A DNA stretch of 64,000 bases from Marinobacter salarius (GTDB lineage Bacteria > Pseudomonadota > Gammaproteobacteria > Pseudomonadales > Oleiphilaceae): the NCBI GenBank assembly GCA_000831005.1, contig CP007152.1, positions 3,782,001 to 3,846,000 on the forward strand, given 5' to 3'. The number at the start of each line of letters is the position of its first letter. Position 1 is the first letter of the stretch. A program made the position numbers and the translations under genes. The notes under the pieces are model-generated. The model had not been told where the DNA came from. It ran no database searches and worked only from the letters and a program-made list of their open reading frames with translations. Shown piece after piece: positions 40,133 through 51,353 of this stretch.

Positions 40133-40245
40133 GGCCGATTGTTGGGGAGGCTTTTCCAAAACACGCTGTGAATACATCCATGTACGCTCGGCTCCGCCAT
40201 CCATGGCTACGCACGGTTTTGGAAAAGCCTCCCCAACAATCGGCC
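40133..40245. repeat. Long-arm palindromic repeat, copy 1
   Basis: A perfect 30-bp inverted repeat (arms 40133-40162 and 40216-40245) encloses a 53-nt loop (40163-40215). The loop matches copy 2 at 45174-45226 at 50 of 53 positions, while the arms are different in sequence but equally perfect. It lies between convergent genes and may also act as a terminator. Confidence 0.85.
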
Positions 40246-40253
40246 TGACTCCC

Positions 40254-41716
40254 TTACTCCTGAACTGCGAAAGAAGCCTTCGGGCCTTTCAATGGCTCCC
40301 GGTTCTCAACCTGCTGCAGGTACACATCGACCTGCTCGTGCAGGGGATGGTTCAGGCATCGCTTTTTGACGAAATTGAGGAACGCCGAGGCCTTTTCCCA
40401 CTGCCCCAGACCGTTCGCCAGCGCCTGGGCGACCAGCAGATAGGCCGGTGCCAGTTCCTCGCTGTCCGGGAAACGCTTGTGGAAGTCCTGCAGTAACTTC
40501 AGTGCCGGTTTGAAATGCCCGCGCTGATACAGGCAACGGGCGCAGCGCACTGACAGTTCGGGGTCCTCCAGCCGGAACCCCGGCTCCACGGTTTCGATAG
40601 CTGCCAACAACGCCGCTATACCCTCGCCGTCGTTCCGTTCCGCCAGCATGTTCAGCAATCGGTGGTGATACCGATACAGCTCCGGAATATCATTACGGGC
40701 GGTCAGCAGCTGATGCAACTGTCCCAACCGAAAGGCGTTCTGGGAATCCCGTTTCAGGCTTCCTTGAGCATCGACTGGACCCGGTCGTAGTTGCCGTCCT
40801 TCAGGTTCATGTCAATGTCGGCGTCAAACCGATGGGTGCGGTCGCGGTTCTGCATTTCGCCGGCGTTTTCGTCATCCTGCAGATCGCTGGCAAAGCCCAG
40901 CTCCTCCTGGTACTGGAACAGCAGGTAACCCAGCATGTGGAACAGGATCAGCGTAAAGGTGCTGTTGAGAAAGCCCGCCAGTGTGCGGGCAACACCCGGA
41001 GCGAAGTGGGTGAGGGCGAAATCCTGGGCCGCCCCGGACGCCAGGGTCAGCAGGATCAGGTAGCCATACAGCAGGAAATAGGGCGTGCCGATGCGCGAGA
41101 TCAGCACCGCCAGGTTCATGGGGTTCACCGCGGCCATGACCGAGCGCTCCATGGCGAGCACCATAATGCTGGCGGGCAGGGCCAGTATCACGAAGGCCAC
41201 GGCCAGGAACATCAACAGCGGCCCGCCGACCATGGCAGCGGCCGCCACCATGCCGCCCATAAGCGCAAACACCAGTAACTGCAGGATCACAATGTCAAAC
41301 CCGCTGCCGGTGAACGCCACTGCTACCGGAGGCGGTTTCATATGACCCTCGGCGGTGTGGCTGATAACGGCATAGGTATACTTCAACAGTGCCAGGGCCA
41401 GCACCAGCGTGATAATCAGGCCGATGAGGTTGCCGCTGACGACCAAGGGCACCAGCGTACAAATGGCAATAACCATCAGCGGATCGGTGTGGAACGGGTA
41501 GCGGAAGAAAGCACCGATCCGGTTCCAGAATGGCACGGCCTCCGTGGCGGCACCGAGATAGCGCATGGCACGGCTGCAGTGGGGGCACAAGGCGTGTTGT
41601 TTTCGGGTGTCCGCATCCGGCATGCAACGGGTGCAGTAGTGTATCTGGCAGTCACCGCAATGCCATTTTGCGGGTTCGCCGGGGTGGTAATGGCAGTCGT
41701 GTTTCACTAGTCGCAT
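40254..41716 (-). CDS. B-box zinc-finger membrane protein with TPR-like tail (one frameshift)
   Basis: The N-terminal B-box-like finger (CHYHPGEPAKWHCGDCQIHY, CTRC, CPHC) is followed by about five membrane helices and a helical repeat tail. The frame stops at 40754, but a C lost from GCCCTGAAACGG joins it to the 157-residue frame downstream (SMLKEAL then KRDSQNAF), giving about 487 residues. The same sequence change (GCCCTGAA to GCCTGAA) is inferred in the giant ATPase. Function unknown; B-box/TPR membrane proteins probably scaffold complexes. Confidence 0.7.
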
Positions 41717-41945
41717 CTTCTAATCAATTTTAGCCCACATGATTACAGATACTGGGTTTGTGGGCCAGGACACTGCGGATACCACATCAAAAAACAGCCT
41801 TACACCTGCAAAAGAAATCTTGGAGCTAATTTCAGTCGTGATTTTGTGCTATAAAGTGTACCGAAAAAATACAGCACTTAGTTTATTAAGCAGCTCGGTA
41901 TGTCAATGGAATGAAATGTGTCTCATATGGAAAATGGAGTAGTTT

Positions 41946-42248
41946 ATGTTTAATAAAGGACTATCTACCGTCGGCCTTTCTTTGTTACTGGCCCTCACTG
42001 TCACAGGCTGTGGTGGCTCGTCTAGTGATAGCTCCCCTGACGAAGGTGGCAGCGACCAACCTCCTGTTCAACAAGAGATCGATGGTTTGATCGTTGTTTT
42101 GATGCCAGCCCCTGACTCATCCCCTCTACGCCCCCCTCATCCCCCCGTCTACGCCAATAAAAAGTGCGTCAGGAGGATGAACAGCCGGGAGCATCGTCGC
42201 ACTATGCATGAAAGCTATTCCAGCGGATGCTCTCCGCTCTCACAATAA
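41946..42248 (+). CDS. Short lipoprotein, probably truncated
   Basis: 100 residues with a lipoprotein signal (LLLALTVTGC, lipid-modified Cys22) and a Ser/Gly/Asp linker. From about residue 53 the sequence becomes proline- and arginine-rich and overlaps MalT-like boxes, so the 3' part looks like non-coding control DNA read through. It may be the remnant of a longer secreted glycoside hydrolase such as the amylase at 49.5 kb. Low confidence that it is functional. Confidence 0.4.
   Translation: MFNKGLSTVGLSLLLALTVTGCGGSSSDSSPDEGGSDQPPVQQEIDGLIVVLMPAPDSSPLRPPHPPVYANKKCVRRMNSREHRRTMHESYSSGCSPLSQ
42115..42144 (-). promoter_or_regulatory. Tandem MalT-box-like sites
   Basis: On the minus strand GGGGATGAGG (42135-42144) equals the enterobacterial MalT consensus GGGGA(T/G)GAGG, and GGGGATGAGT (42115-42124) differs at one base; they are 20 bp apart. 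They lie 140 bp upstream of the alpha-glucosidase start. No malT gene is in the window. Confidence 0.4.
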
Positions 42249-42283
42249 CAATCTTTCACCGCCAGGGTGTTAAGCGAGGCAAG

Positions 42284-43895
42284 ATGATGAAAAACCCGGA
42301 CTGGTGGCGTGGAGCCGTCATTTACCAAGTTTATCCACGCAGCTTCTACGATTCCAATGGCGATGGCATTGGTGACCTGCCTGGGGTTACTGCCAAACTC
42401 GATTACATCGCCAGCCTCAACGTGGATGCAATCTGGCTGTCACCCTTCTTTACCTCGCCGATGAAGGACTTTGGCTACGACGTCTCAGACTACCGCGGAG
42501 TGGACCCGATATTCGGCACCATTGAGGACTTCGATGAACTCATTGCCGAGGCCCACAAATGCGATCTGAAGATCATGATCGACCAGGTGTTGAGCCATTC
42601 CTCCGATCAGCATCGCTGGTTTACTGAAAGCCGCGCCAGCCGCGACAACCCGAAAGCGGACTGGTACGTGTGGGCAGACCCGAATGCCGACGGCACCCCA
42701 CCCAACAACTGGCTGTCGGTGTTTGGCGGCTCCGCGTGGGCCTGGGATAGCCGCCGCAAGCAATACTACCTGCACAATTTTCTGACCAGCCAGCCGGATC
42801 TGAATTTCCACTGCCCGGACGTGGTTGAACAGGTTTTATCAGACGTAAAATTCTGGTTGGACCGTGGCGTTGACGCTTCCGCCTGGACGCCATTAACTTC
42901 TGTTTCCACGATCCGGAACTGAGAGACAACCCGCCCAGTAACGCCGTTGCCGAAGGCTCCATTGGTGTGCGCAAGGAAAACCCTTACGCATACCAGTTCC
43001 ACAAATACGATAAGACCCGCCCGGAAAACCTGGCCTTTCTGCAGCGCCTGCGTGCCCTGCTCGACCAGTATCCCGGCACGACTACCGTTGGGGAAATCGG
43101 CGACGACAACTCCCTGCAGACCATGGCGGAATACACCAGTGGCGGCGACAAGCTGCACATGGCCTATTCCTTTGATCTGCTGACAGAACAGCATGGAGCC
43201 GACTTTTTCCATAAGACCGTCGACTCCATCGAGAAAAAACTGACCGACGGCTGGCCCTGCTGGGCCATCGGCAACCATGATGTTTCACGGGTTGCTACCC
43301 GCTGGCAGGCGCGTTCGCCCGAACAGTTGAAAGCCTATATGGCAATGCTGCTGACACTCCGTGGCAGCGTTTGCATCTATCAGGGCGAAGAACTGGGGCT
43401 GACCGAGGCGGAGCTGGAATACAAAGACCTGGTGGACCCCTATGGCATCAACTTCTGGCCCGAATACAAAGGCCGGGACGGTTGCCGTACACCCATGGTA
43501 TGGCACAACAAAGAGGCCAATGGTGGCTTCTCCGATGCACGCCCCTGGCTACCGGTTTATGATGAACACTACGGTGCTGCGGTGGCCGTCCAGCACGAAC
43601 AGGAAAACTCCATCCTGCAGGCATACCGTACATTCCTGGGCTGGCGTGCACAGCAACCGGTACTGTTGAAGGGCGACATTGAGTTTCTGGACAGCCCCGA
43701 AAACACTCTGGTTTACACCCGAACTTATGAAGCGCCACTTTCCTGGTCGCCCTGAACCTGACTGATCAGCAAGTTCGAATCACAGCTCCGGCCGCGGGCC
43801 AGAGAGTCAGCGGCGCGCCGGATTTTGTCGGCGGTTCCTGGAATGACCGGGAGCTGGAACTGCAGCCCTGGGGTGTGGAGATTGCAACACTCTGA
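42284..43895 (+). CDS. Alpha-glucosidase, GH13 (two frameshifts)
   Basis: About 537 residues once frame changes near 42870 (GACGGC to GACGC) and 43733 (GAAGGC to GAAGC) are repaired. It begins WWRGAVIYQVYPRSFYDSNG. The nucleophile Asp falls exactly at the first frameshift (GFRLDAINF), the acid/base Glu is in TTVGEIGDD and the transition-state Asp in AIGNHDVSR. No signal peptide, so it hydrolyses imported maltose or maltodextrins in the cytoplasm. The repaired end is GVEIATL with stop at 43893-43895. malK follows 36 nt later. Confidence 0.9.
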
Positions 43896-43931
43896 GTCCG
43901 CTTTCACAGATCAAACAAGAAGACATACGTT

Positions 43932-45046
43932 ATGGCCAGCGTCACATTAAGAAACATCTGCAAGAGTTACGACGAAACCCAGGTCACCCGCAATGTGAAC
44001 CTGGATATCGATGACGGTGAGTTTGTGGTGTTTGTCGGCCCCTCCGGGTGCGGCAAATCCACCCTGCTGCGAATGATCGCGGGGCTGGAGGACATCACCT
44101 CGGGCGACCTGTACATCGGCAACGACAAGGTCAACAACCTGCCTCCCAAGGAACGGGAAGTGGGCATGGTGTTCCAGTCCTATGCGCTATACCCCCACAT
44201 GAACGTGGCGGAAAACATGGCATTCGGGCTAAAACTCGCCAAGACTGACAAGGCCGAGATTGACCGGCGCGTTAACGACGCCGCCAAACTGCTGCAACTG
44301 AACAACCTGCTGGAACGCAAACCCAAGGATCTGTCCGGTGGTCAACGCCAGCGGGTTGCGATTTGGCCGCACCATCGTTCGGGAACCCACGGTATTCCTG
44401 TTCGATGAGCCCCTATCCAACCTCGATGCCTCCCTGCGGGTGCAGATGCGCATCGAGATCTCCCGCCTGCACAAGCGGCTGGACGCACCATGGTGTACGT
44501 CACCCACGATCAGGTGGAAGCCATGACCATGGCCGACAAGATCGTTGCCCTGGATAACGGCACCATCGCCCAGGTCGGCAAGCCCATGGAACTCTACCAC
44601 TACCCCGCAACAAGGTTCGTGGCAGGCTTTATCGGTTCCCCGAAGATGAACTTCATCGACTGCACCGTGGAGAGTGCCAGCAGCCAGTCCGTAACCGTTA
44701 CCATGCCCGGCAAACACTCCCTGGAACTGCCCATTAACGGCCATGAGCTGTCCGCTGGTGAATCTGTCACCGTGGGCATTCGTCCGGAGCACCTGAGTAA
44801 CGACGAAGAAGCGGATATGTACCTGGGCGGCGAAGTCACCGTGGTGGAGCGGCTGGGTTATCAGACCCTGGTGCATATGGACGTGAACGGCGTGGATGGC
44901 GTGATCACCATGCGCACCGACGGCAGCGACCCCGTCCAGGAAGGCTCGAAAGTCACCCTGGGCATCAAGCCATCAAGTGCCACCTGTTCCGCGAAGATGG
45001 CAACGCCTGCCCCCGGCTTTACCGGGAACCCTGCATTGATTTTTGA
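43932..45046 (+). CDS. malK: Maltose/sugar ABC transporter ATPase (three frameshifts)
   Basis: About 371 residues. Walker A GPSGCGKSTLLRM, Q-loop VFQSYALYPHM, signature DLSGGQRQRVAIGR, Walker B VFLFDEPLSNLDA and H-loop VYVTHDQVEAMT are all present after repairing an extra T near 44363 and missing bases near 44485 and 44970. The C-terminal regulatory domain ends CPRLYREPCIDF. It powers the MalFG permease encoded on the opposite strand. It is transcribed with the alpha-glucosidase and followed by a strong terminator. Confidence 0.92.
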
Positions 45047-45066
45047 TCTGCTCTGACACCTTTTCA

Positions 45067-45102
45067 GGGGCCGGTTCCGTCACGTACCGGCCCCTTTTTT
45101 TT
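45067..45102 (+). terminator. Rho-independent terminator of the glucosidase-malK operon
   Basis: A stem GGGGCCGGT/ACCGGCCCC with a 10-nt loop is followed by eight T. It lies 21 nt after the malK stop. Confidence 0.92.
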
Positions 45103-45147
45103 GCTTTCCAGTCTCGTCTAATCTGGTCTGTCCTGGCCTGGCCGCTA

Positions 45148-45252
45148 AACAGGCTGGTAGGTCCTCCCGAAACACGCTGTGAATACGTCCCTGTACGCTC
45201 GGCTCCGCCATCCATGGCTCCGCACGGTTTCGGGAGGACCTACCAGCCTGTT
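45148..45252. repeat. Long-arm palindromic repeat, copy 2
   Basis: A perfect 26-bp inverted repeat (arms 45148-45173 and 45227-45252) encloses a 53-nt loop (45174-45226) that matches copy 1 at 50 of 53 positions. Apart from the GAAAC/AAAAC base, the arms share no obvious sequence with copy 1. It sits between the convergent malK and malG genes. Confidence 0.85.
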
Positions 45253-45286
45253 CAGCTATCAAGGTGGTGACCGCAAAGACCGAGGT

Positions 45287-45328
45287 TATTCACAGCGTGT
45301 TTCGGGAGACCCTACGTCACTGTTCAGC
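45287..45328. repeat. Decayed half-copy of the palindromic repeat, inverted
   Basis: TATTCACAGCGT (45287-45298) is the reverse complement of the first 12 loop bases. The next 30 nt (45299-45328) match the right arm of copy 2 (45227-45256) with a few differences, starting GTTTCGGGAG and ending CTGTTCAGC. The other half is missing. Confidence 0.65.
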
Positions 45329-45373
45329 GGTCAAACAATGCTTGAGTTAGGTTGGAGAGTTGGCAGGGGGATC

Positions 45374-45412
45374 AAAAAAGCCCGGTCAGTAGGGGGGATT
45401 AGCCTGACCGGG
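45374..45412 (-). terminator. Rho-independent terminator of the malEFG operon
   Basis: On the minus strand the stem CCCGGTCAG/CTGACCGGG with a 14-nt loop is followed by GC and six T. It lies about 100 nt beyond the malG stop. The 45103-45509 gap otherwise holds only the repeats. Confidence 0.9.
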
Positions 45413-45509
45413 TCGCGAAGTGCGGAAAAGGAAGACGCATTTCTCGCGGAAGGGCCGCCCGGGATCCTCCGTGGCGGCGTAGGAGAACGTTCAATTCAGT
45501 CCAGCGGCA

Positions 45510-46400
45510 TCAACCCTTGACGCCGCCGGCTGTCAGCCCACCAACAATCCATTTCTGGCAGTACAGGAAGATCAGCGTGATGGGCAGCCCGGAGAGCACC
45601 GCAGCAGCGGCAAAATCGCCCCACAGGTAATTCTGCTCGTACAGGTACTGCTGCGCGCCGACCGCCAGGGTCAGCTTGTCGGTGTCCACCAGCAACACGG
45701 ATGCCATCGGGTATTCCATGATGGTCATGATGAAGGCCAGGATGAACACCACCACCAGGATCGGTACCGACAACGGCAGCAGGATGTAGCGGAACGCCTG
45801 CCACGTGGTTGCCCCATCCACGATGGCGGCTTCTTCCAGGGAGCGGTCAATGGAATCGAAGTAGCCCTTGATGGTCCAGATATGCAAGGCCATACCGCCG
45901 AGCGAGGCCACGATCACAGCACCGTGGGTGTTCAGCCCCAACCAGCTCACATGGTTGCCTATCTGGTCAAACAGGGCATACAGCGCCACCAGAGACAGCA
46001 CCGGCGGGAACATCTGGAAGATCAGCATCGACTTGAGCACAAAGCCTTTGCCTGCAAAACGCATGCGGGCGAAGGCGTAGGCACTGGTGGTCGAGAGAGC
46101 CAGGATCATCACCGAGGAGATCACTGCGATCTTGATGGAGTTCCACAGCCACAACAATACCGGGAACGGCGGCTGGGTGACCGTGCCGTCCTCCCCGGTG
46201 TAGGGAATGCCCAGCGCCAGGTACCAGTGTTCCAGCGAAGGGTTCTCCGGCAGCAGGCTGCCGGCTGCAAAGTTACCGCTGCGGAAGGAGATGGAGATCA
46301 CCATCAGCAGCGGGAACAGGATGATCACGATAAAGCCCAGCATCCCGAGATGGGACGCCAGAACGCGATACTTGGTGGAGCGGGGTTGAACCATTGCCAT
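45510..46400 (-). CDS. malG: Maltose/maltodextrin ABC permease MalG
   Basis: 296 residues with six membrane helices and the EAA coupling loop EEAAIVDGATTWQAFRYILLPL. The C-terminus LTAGGVKG is typical of MalG. It pairs with MalF in the inner membrane and is driven by MalK. It starts 10 nt after malF; the frame is intact. Confidence 0.93.
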   Translation of the reverse strand: MAMVQPRSTKYRVLASHLGMLGFIVIILFPLLMVISISFRSGNFAAGSLLPENPSLEHWYLALGIPYTGEDGTVTQPPFPVLLWLWNSIKIAVISSVMILALSTTSAYAFARMRFAGKGFVLKSMLIFQMFPPVLSLVALYALFDQIGNHVSWLGLNTHGAVIVASLGGMALHIWTIKGYFDSIDRSLEEAAIVDGATTWQAFRYILLPLSVPILVVVFILAFIMTIMEYPMASVLLVDTDKLTLAVGAQQYLYEQNYLWGDFAAAAVLSGLPITLIFLYCQKWIVGGLTAGGVKG

Positions 46401-46410
46401 GGGTAGCTCC

Positions 46411-47904
46411 TTACACTTTGACTTTGGACAGTTTCAGGTTGATCAGCGACAGGGCGCCAACCACCAGGAAGATGGCTGTGGCAATCGCAGCCGCCAGGCC
46501 AAAGTTCTGTCCGGAATCCTGGAACGCGATGCGGTAGGTGTAGCTCACCAACAGGTCTGTGGTGCCCGCAGGTGTGCTTGCGCCGATAATATCGGGCGCG
46601 CCACCGGTCAATAGCGCAATCAGGACGAAGTTATTGAAGTTGAACGCAAAGCTTGCGATCAACAGCGGCATCAATGGCTTGATGATCAGCGGCAGGGTGA
46701 CATTGAACAGGTTGTTCACCGGCCCTGCCCCGTCCATCGCGGAGGCCTCGTAGAGATCCCTCGGTATCGCCTGCAGTAAGCCCATGCAGAGCAACATCAT
46801 GTAGGGGTAGCCCAACCAGGTGTTAACGATCAGGATCATGGTTCGCGCCAGCGCCGGGTCACTGAACCAGTCAGGCCGCATTCCGAACAGGCCTTCCAGT
46901 ACCAGATTGATCTCACCGAAGTTCTGGTTGAACAGGCCCTTGAACACCAGGATCGAGATAAACGCCGGTACCGCATAGGGCAGGATCAGCATGGTGCGGT
47001 AGAAGCCCTTTCCGCGAATCTGGTCCCACTGCAGGAGGTTCGCCAGCAACAGCCCGAGCGCCAGGGTGAACACCACGGTTGCCACGGCAAAGGACAGCGT
47101 CCATACGAAGATCTCAAAGAACGGCCCGCGAATGCTCGGGTCGGACACCACCTTCAGGTAGTTGTCCCAGCCGATGTTCACGGTCCACCCCGGCGACAGT
47201 GTCTGACCTTCCGCACTGCGGTAGAAGCCGGTGTCGTGGTCCGGAAAGTAGGTCACGTCCGTCTGGTTGTTGGTGATGCTGCCGTTGTCGTGCAACGTGA
47301 ACTGGGCGTTGATGGCCGCAAAGGCACGCAGGCTGGCCATGCTCAGCTCGCGCCCGTCTTCGGTCAGCAGGTCCAGCTCCGACAGTTCCGATCGCAACTG
47401 GATAATGTCGCGAATGGCCAGCGGCTCGCCAGCCGGCTTATCCGAAGCGGGTAAGACCGGCGCGCTGGTGTCGGAACCGTCCAGCGCCAGCGGAGCCGAA
47501 ACCAGGTTCTGGTGCTTACCCTCAAGGTAGATCACATAACCGGCATCGGTGTTGAAAAGCTCATAGTTATAGCGGACGGAATCGGACTGGTAGGTCCGGT
47601 CCATCAGGTTGTCCTTCACCTGCTCAAAACTCAGCAGGTTGCTGGCACTGTAGTTGGTAAAGCCAATACCAACCGTGTACATCAGCGGGAAAATAACAAA
47701 CACCCCCATACCGGCTACTGCGGGGAAAATGTAGCGATGGGCGTAGAGTTTCTTGTTCACGAACACAAACACCGCCGATGCCGTCAGCACCAGGAACAGC
47801 ATCGCGAACACGAACTCCTGCTGGGCATACAATGCCAGTATCAGGTAGAGCGCCATGCCTACCAATGCGGCCAGGGCACCCCACTTTAGAATTATTCGGG
47901 TCAT
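46411..47904 (-). CDS. malF: Maltose/maltodextrin ABC permease MalF
   Basis: About 497 residues from the ATG at 47904; an ATG at 47952 gives 16 more residues. N-terminal helices are followed by a large periplasmic domain of about 190 residues (P2 loop), the feature that separates MalF from other permeases, then the core with the EAA loop YEASAMDGAGPVNNLFNVTLPL. It contacts MalE through the P2 loop. It is in the operon malE-malF-malG. Confidence 0.93.
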   Translation of the reverse strand: MTRIILKWGALAALVGMALYLILALYAQQEFVFAMLFLVLTASAVFVFVNKKLYAHRYIFPAVAGMGVFVIFPLMYTVGIGFTNYSASNLLSFEQVKDNLMDRTYQSDSVRYNYELFNTDAGYVIYLEGKHQNLVSAPLALDGSDTSAPVLPASDKPAGEPLAIRDIIQLRSELSELDLLTEDGRELSMASLRAFAAINAQFTLHDNGSITNNQTDVTYFPDHDTGFYRSAEGQTLSPGWTVNIGWDNYLKVVSDPSIRGPFFEIFVWTLSFAVATVVFTLALGLLLANLLQWDQIRGKGFYRTMLILPYAVPAFISILVFKGLFNQNFGEINLVLEGLFGMRPDWFSDPALARTMILIVNTWLGYPYMMLLCMGLLQAIPRDLYEASAMDGAGPVNNLFNVTLPLIIKPLMPLLIASFAFNFNNFVLIALLTGGAPDIIGASTPAGTTDLLVSYTYRIAFQDSGQNFGLAAAIATAIFLVVGALSLINLKLSKVKV

Positions 47905-48070
47905 TGGAAGTCTGCTTTCGGTTCCGGGGGAGGACAGGGTTTCCGTTATCATTGTAGTCAGCCCGTTTAAAGCCGTCGCCAACGTCTGGCGAGGGCAGGT
48001 TTACAACAACAGGTCAGCACGGCTGGGAGAACCATCGGCACGGCGGCCGACGGCACTCCCATCAGGGGCA

Positions 48071-49269
<1,199 letters not shown>

Positions 49270-49530
49270 CAGGTGTTTCCTCTGCTTGTTCCTGCCTTAT
49301 TCTTGTTGTCCGCCCTGACACGAGGTTGGCCGGGCGGGCTGAACGCAAATCTTTTTATTGCGAGTAACCGAACTGTGTTGCAATTTGCTGTTGCTGGCAT
49401 CAGCCTGATTTCATTCCCTGAGGCGTAGAACGGGGGAGTAGTGAGGCGTAGTGAATTCCGTCTACCACCCTCCGTTCAGGTCTGGTTTGATTGCATAACC
49501 ACAACAATAAATGGAACCGGAGCCCATTGC

Positions 49531-51351
49531 ATGAGACAGACCCCGAAAAAAATCAGGTTTACCGCCAGCCTTGTGACGTGCCTCTCGCTTGCCGGCTGCG
49601 CCGGTGGCCAGTTCGAGACTGCCGCCCCACCCTCGGACAACCGCGCTGTTGCAACCGGCGGGATGTGCACCGCCACCCAGGCAGAGATGACCGTTACCGT
49701 CGGCAATGCTTCAAAGACGGCGACTGGGTGCGAGACTACTACAGTGGCAACAAGGCACAGGTGACAAATGGCCAGGTCACCCTCACCCCGGCCCCGGACG
49801 CCGAAGGCCTGTTACTGCTGGAAGCCGTCGACGCTCCGGAGCAGAGCTTCACCTGGGCGGGCGCGACTGTCTACTTTACCGTGACAGATCGCTTTGCCAA
49901 TGGCCGCACCGACAACGACCTGAACTACGGCCGCAAGCCCGACGGCAAGGATGAAATCGGCACCTTCCACGGCGGGGATTTCGCCGGCCTGACACAGAAG
50001 CTGGACTACCTGAAGGATCTCGGCGTCAATGCTGTCTGGGTCACCCCACCGTTCGAGCAGATTCATGGCTGGGTTGGCGGTGGTGACCAGGGGGACTTCC
50101 AACACTATGGGTACCATGGCTATTACGCTCTGGACTTCACCCGCCCTGACGCCAACTTCGGCACCCGCGAGGAATTCCGCACCCTGGTGGAAGAAGCCCA
50201 TGCCCGCGGCATCCGCGTGGTTATGGACGTGGTTATGAACCACCCGGGCTACGCCACCCTTCAGGATATGCAGACCTTCAACGTTGGCGGGCTGCGCGAA
50301 GGCTTCGAAAAGCACCTGCCCGAACAATGGGGCGACTGGCGACCGGAATCCTGGGAGAACTTCCACGCCTACCATGCGTTGATCGACTACGATCATCCGG
50401 GCTGGGCCAACTGGTGGGGCAAGGACTGGGTTCGCGCCGGCATCGGCGACTACGACACGCCGCCCAAAGCTCCATCGATCCGGTACGGGGCTCCCTCGCC
50501 TTCCTGCCGGATTTCAAGACGGAATCCGATAAAGCGGTGGACCTGCCCATTTTCCTGCAGGACAAGGAAAACACCCGCGCCACACAGCTTGAAGACGCCA
50601 CCGTCCGGGATTATCTGGTCACCTGGCTGACCGATTGGGTGCGCGAGTTCGGTGTTGATGGTTTCCGGGTGGACACCGCCAAGCACGTGGAGCCGGAAGC
50701 CTGGAAACAACTGAAAACCAAAGCTCAGGATGCACTGGACACCTATCGCGCCAATAATCCCGGCCAGCCGTTGCCAGCGGAGGAATTCTGGATGGTCGCG
50801 GAGGTATTCCCCCATACCGTGACCCGAAGCAGCTACTTTGATGCCGGATTCGACGCCGTCATCAACTTTGACCTGCAGGAGGAAGCCCAGGCCGGTGCAG
50901 CTTGCCTGCCCGCCATGGAGCCCATCTACAGCGAGTATTCCGACAAGATGCACGGCGACAAACCCTTCAACGTCATGAGCTATATCTCATCCCACGACAC
51001 CCAGCTGTTCAGCCGCATTGCCGACAACAAACCGGCGATGCAGAAGCGGGTCGCCGCCGCCTTGCTGTTTACACCAGGCACCAGTCAGATATTCTACGGA
51101 GACGAATCCGGCCGCACTTTCGGGCCCACGGGATCTGATGGCCACCAGGCACCCGTTCGGACATGAACTGGGCCGACATCGAAAATGGCACGGCACAGCC
51201 GGTCCTGTCCCACTGGACAAAGCTGGGCCAGTTCCGGGCACGTCACCCGGCAATTGGTGCCGGGGAACACAAACAACTCAGTACCAAACCCTACGTCTTT
51301 TCAAGAACCCACGGCGACGACCGGGTGGTGATCGCCTTCGGCAAGGAGTAA
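49531..51351 (+). CDS. Secreted alpha-amylase lipoprotein, GH13 (three frameshifts)
   Basis: The ATG at 49531 has GGAG nine nt ahead. A lipobox LSLAGC puts it on the outer or cell-surface membrane. Frame changes near 49708, 50470 and 51150 (CAGGGC to CAGGC) are repaired to about 606 residues. Motifs: VYFTVTDRFANG, DVVMNHPGY, nucleophile Asp in GFRVDTAKH, acid/base Glu in WMVAEVF and SSHDT. It should cut starch or glycogen into maltodextrins for MalE-MalFGK. It is translationally close to the reductase gene. Confidence 0.88.
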
Positions 51352-51353
51352 TC

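Noticed and set aside
40133..40245. Possible CRISPR or insertion-sequence end
   Set aside because: Only two dispersed palindromic copies with no spacers, transposase or target-site duplication visible.
41717..41945. Possible small gene before the lipoprotein
   Set aside because: A 67-residue frame exists (41739-41942) but has no ribosome-binding site or coding character; treated as intergenic.
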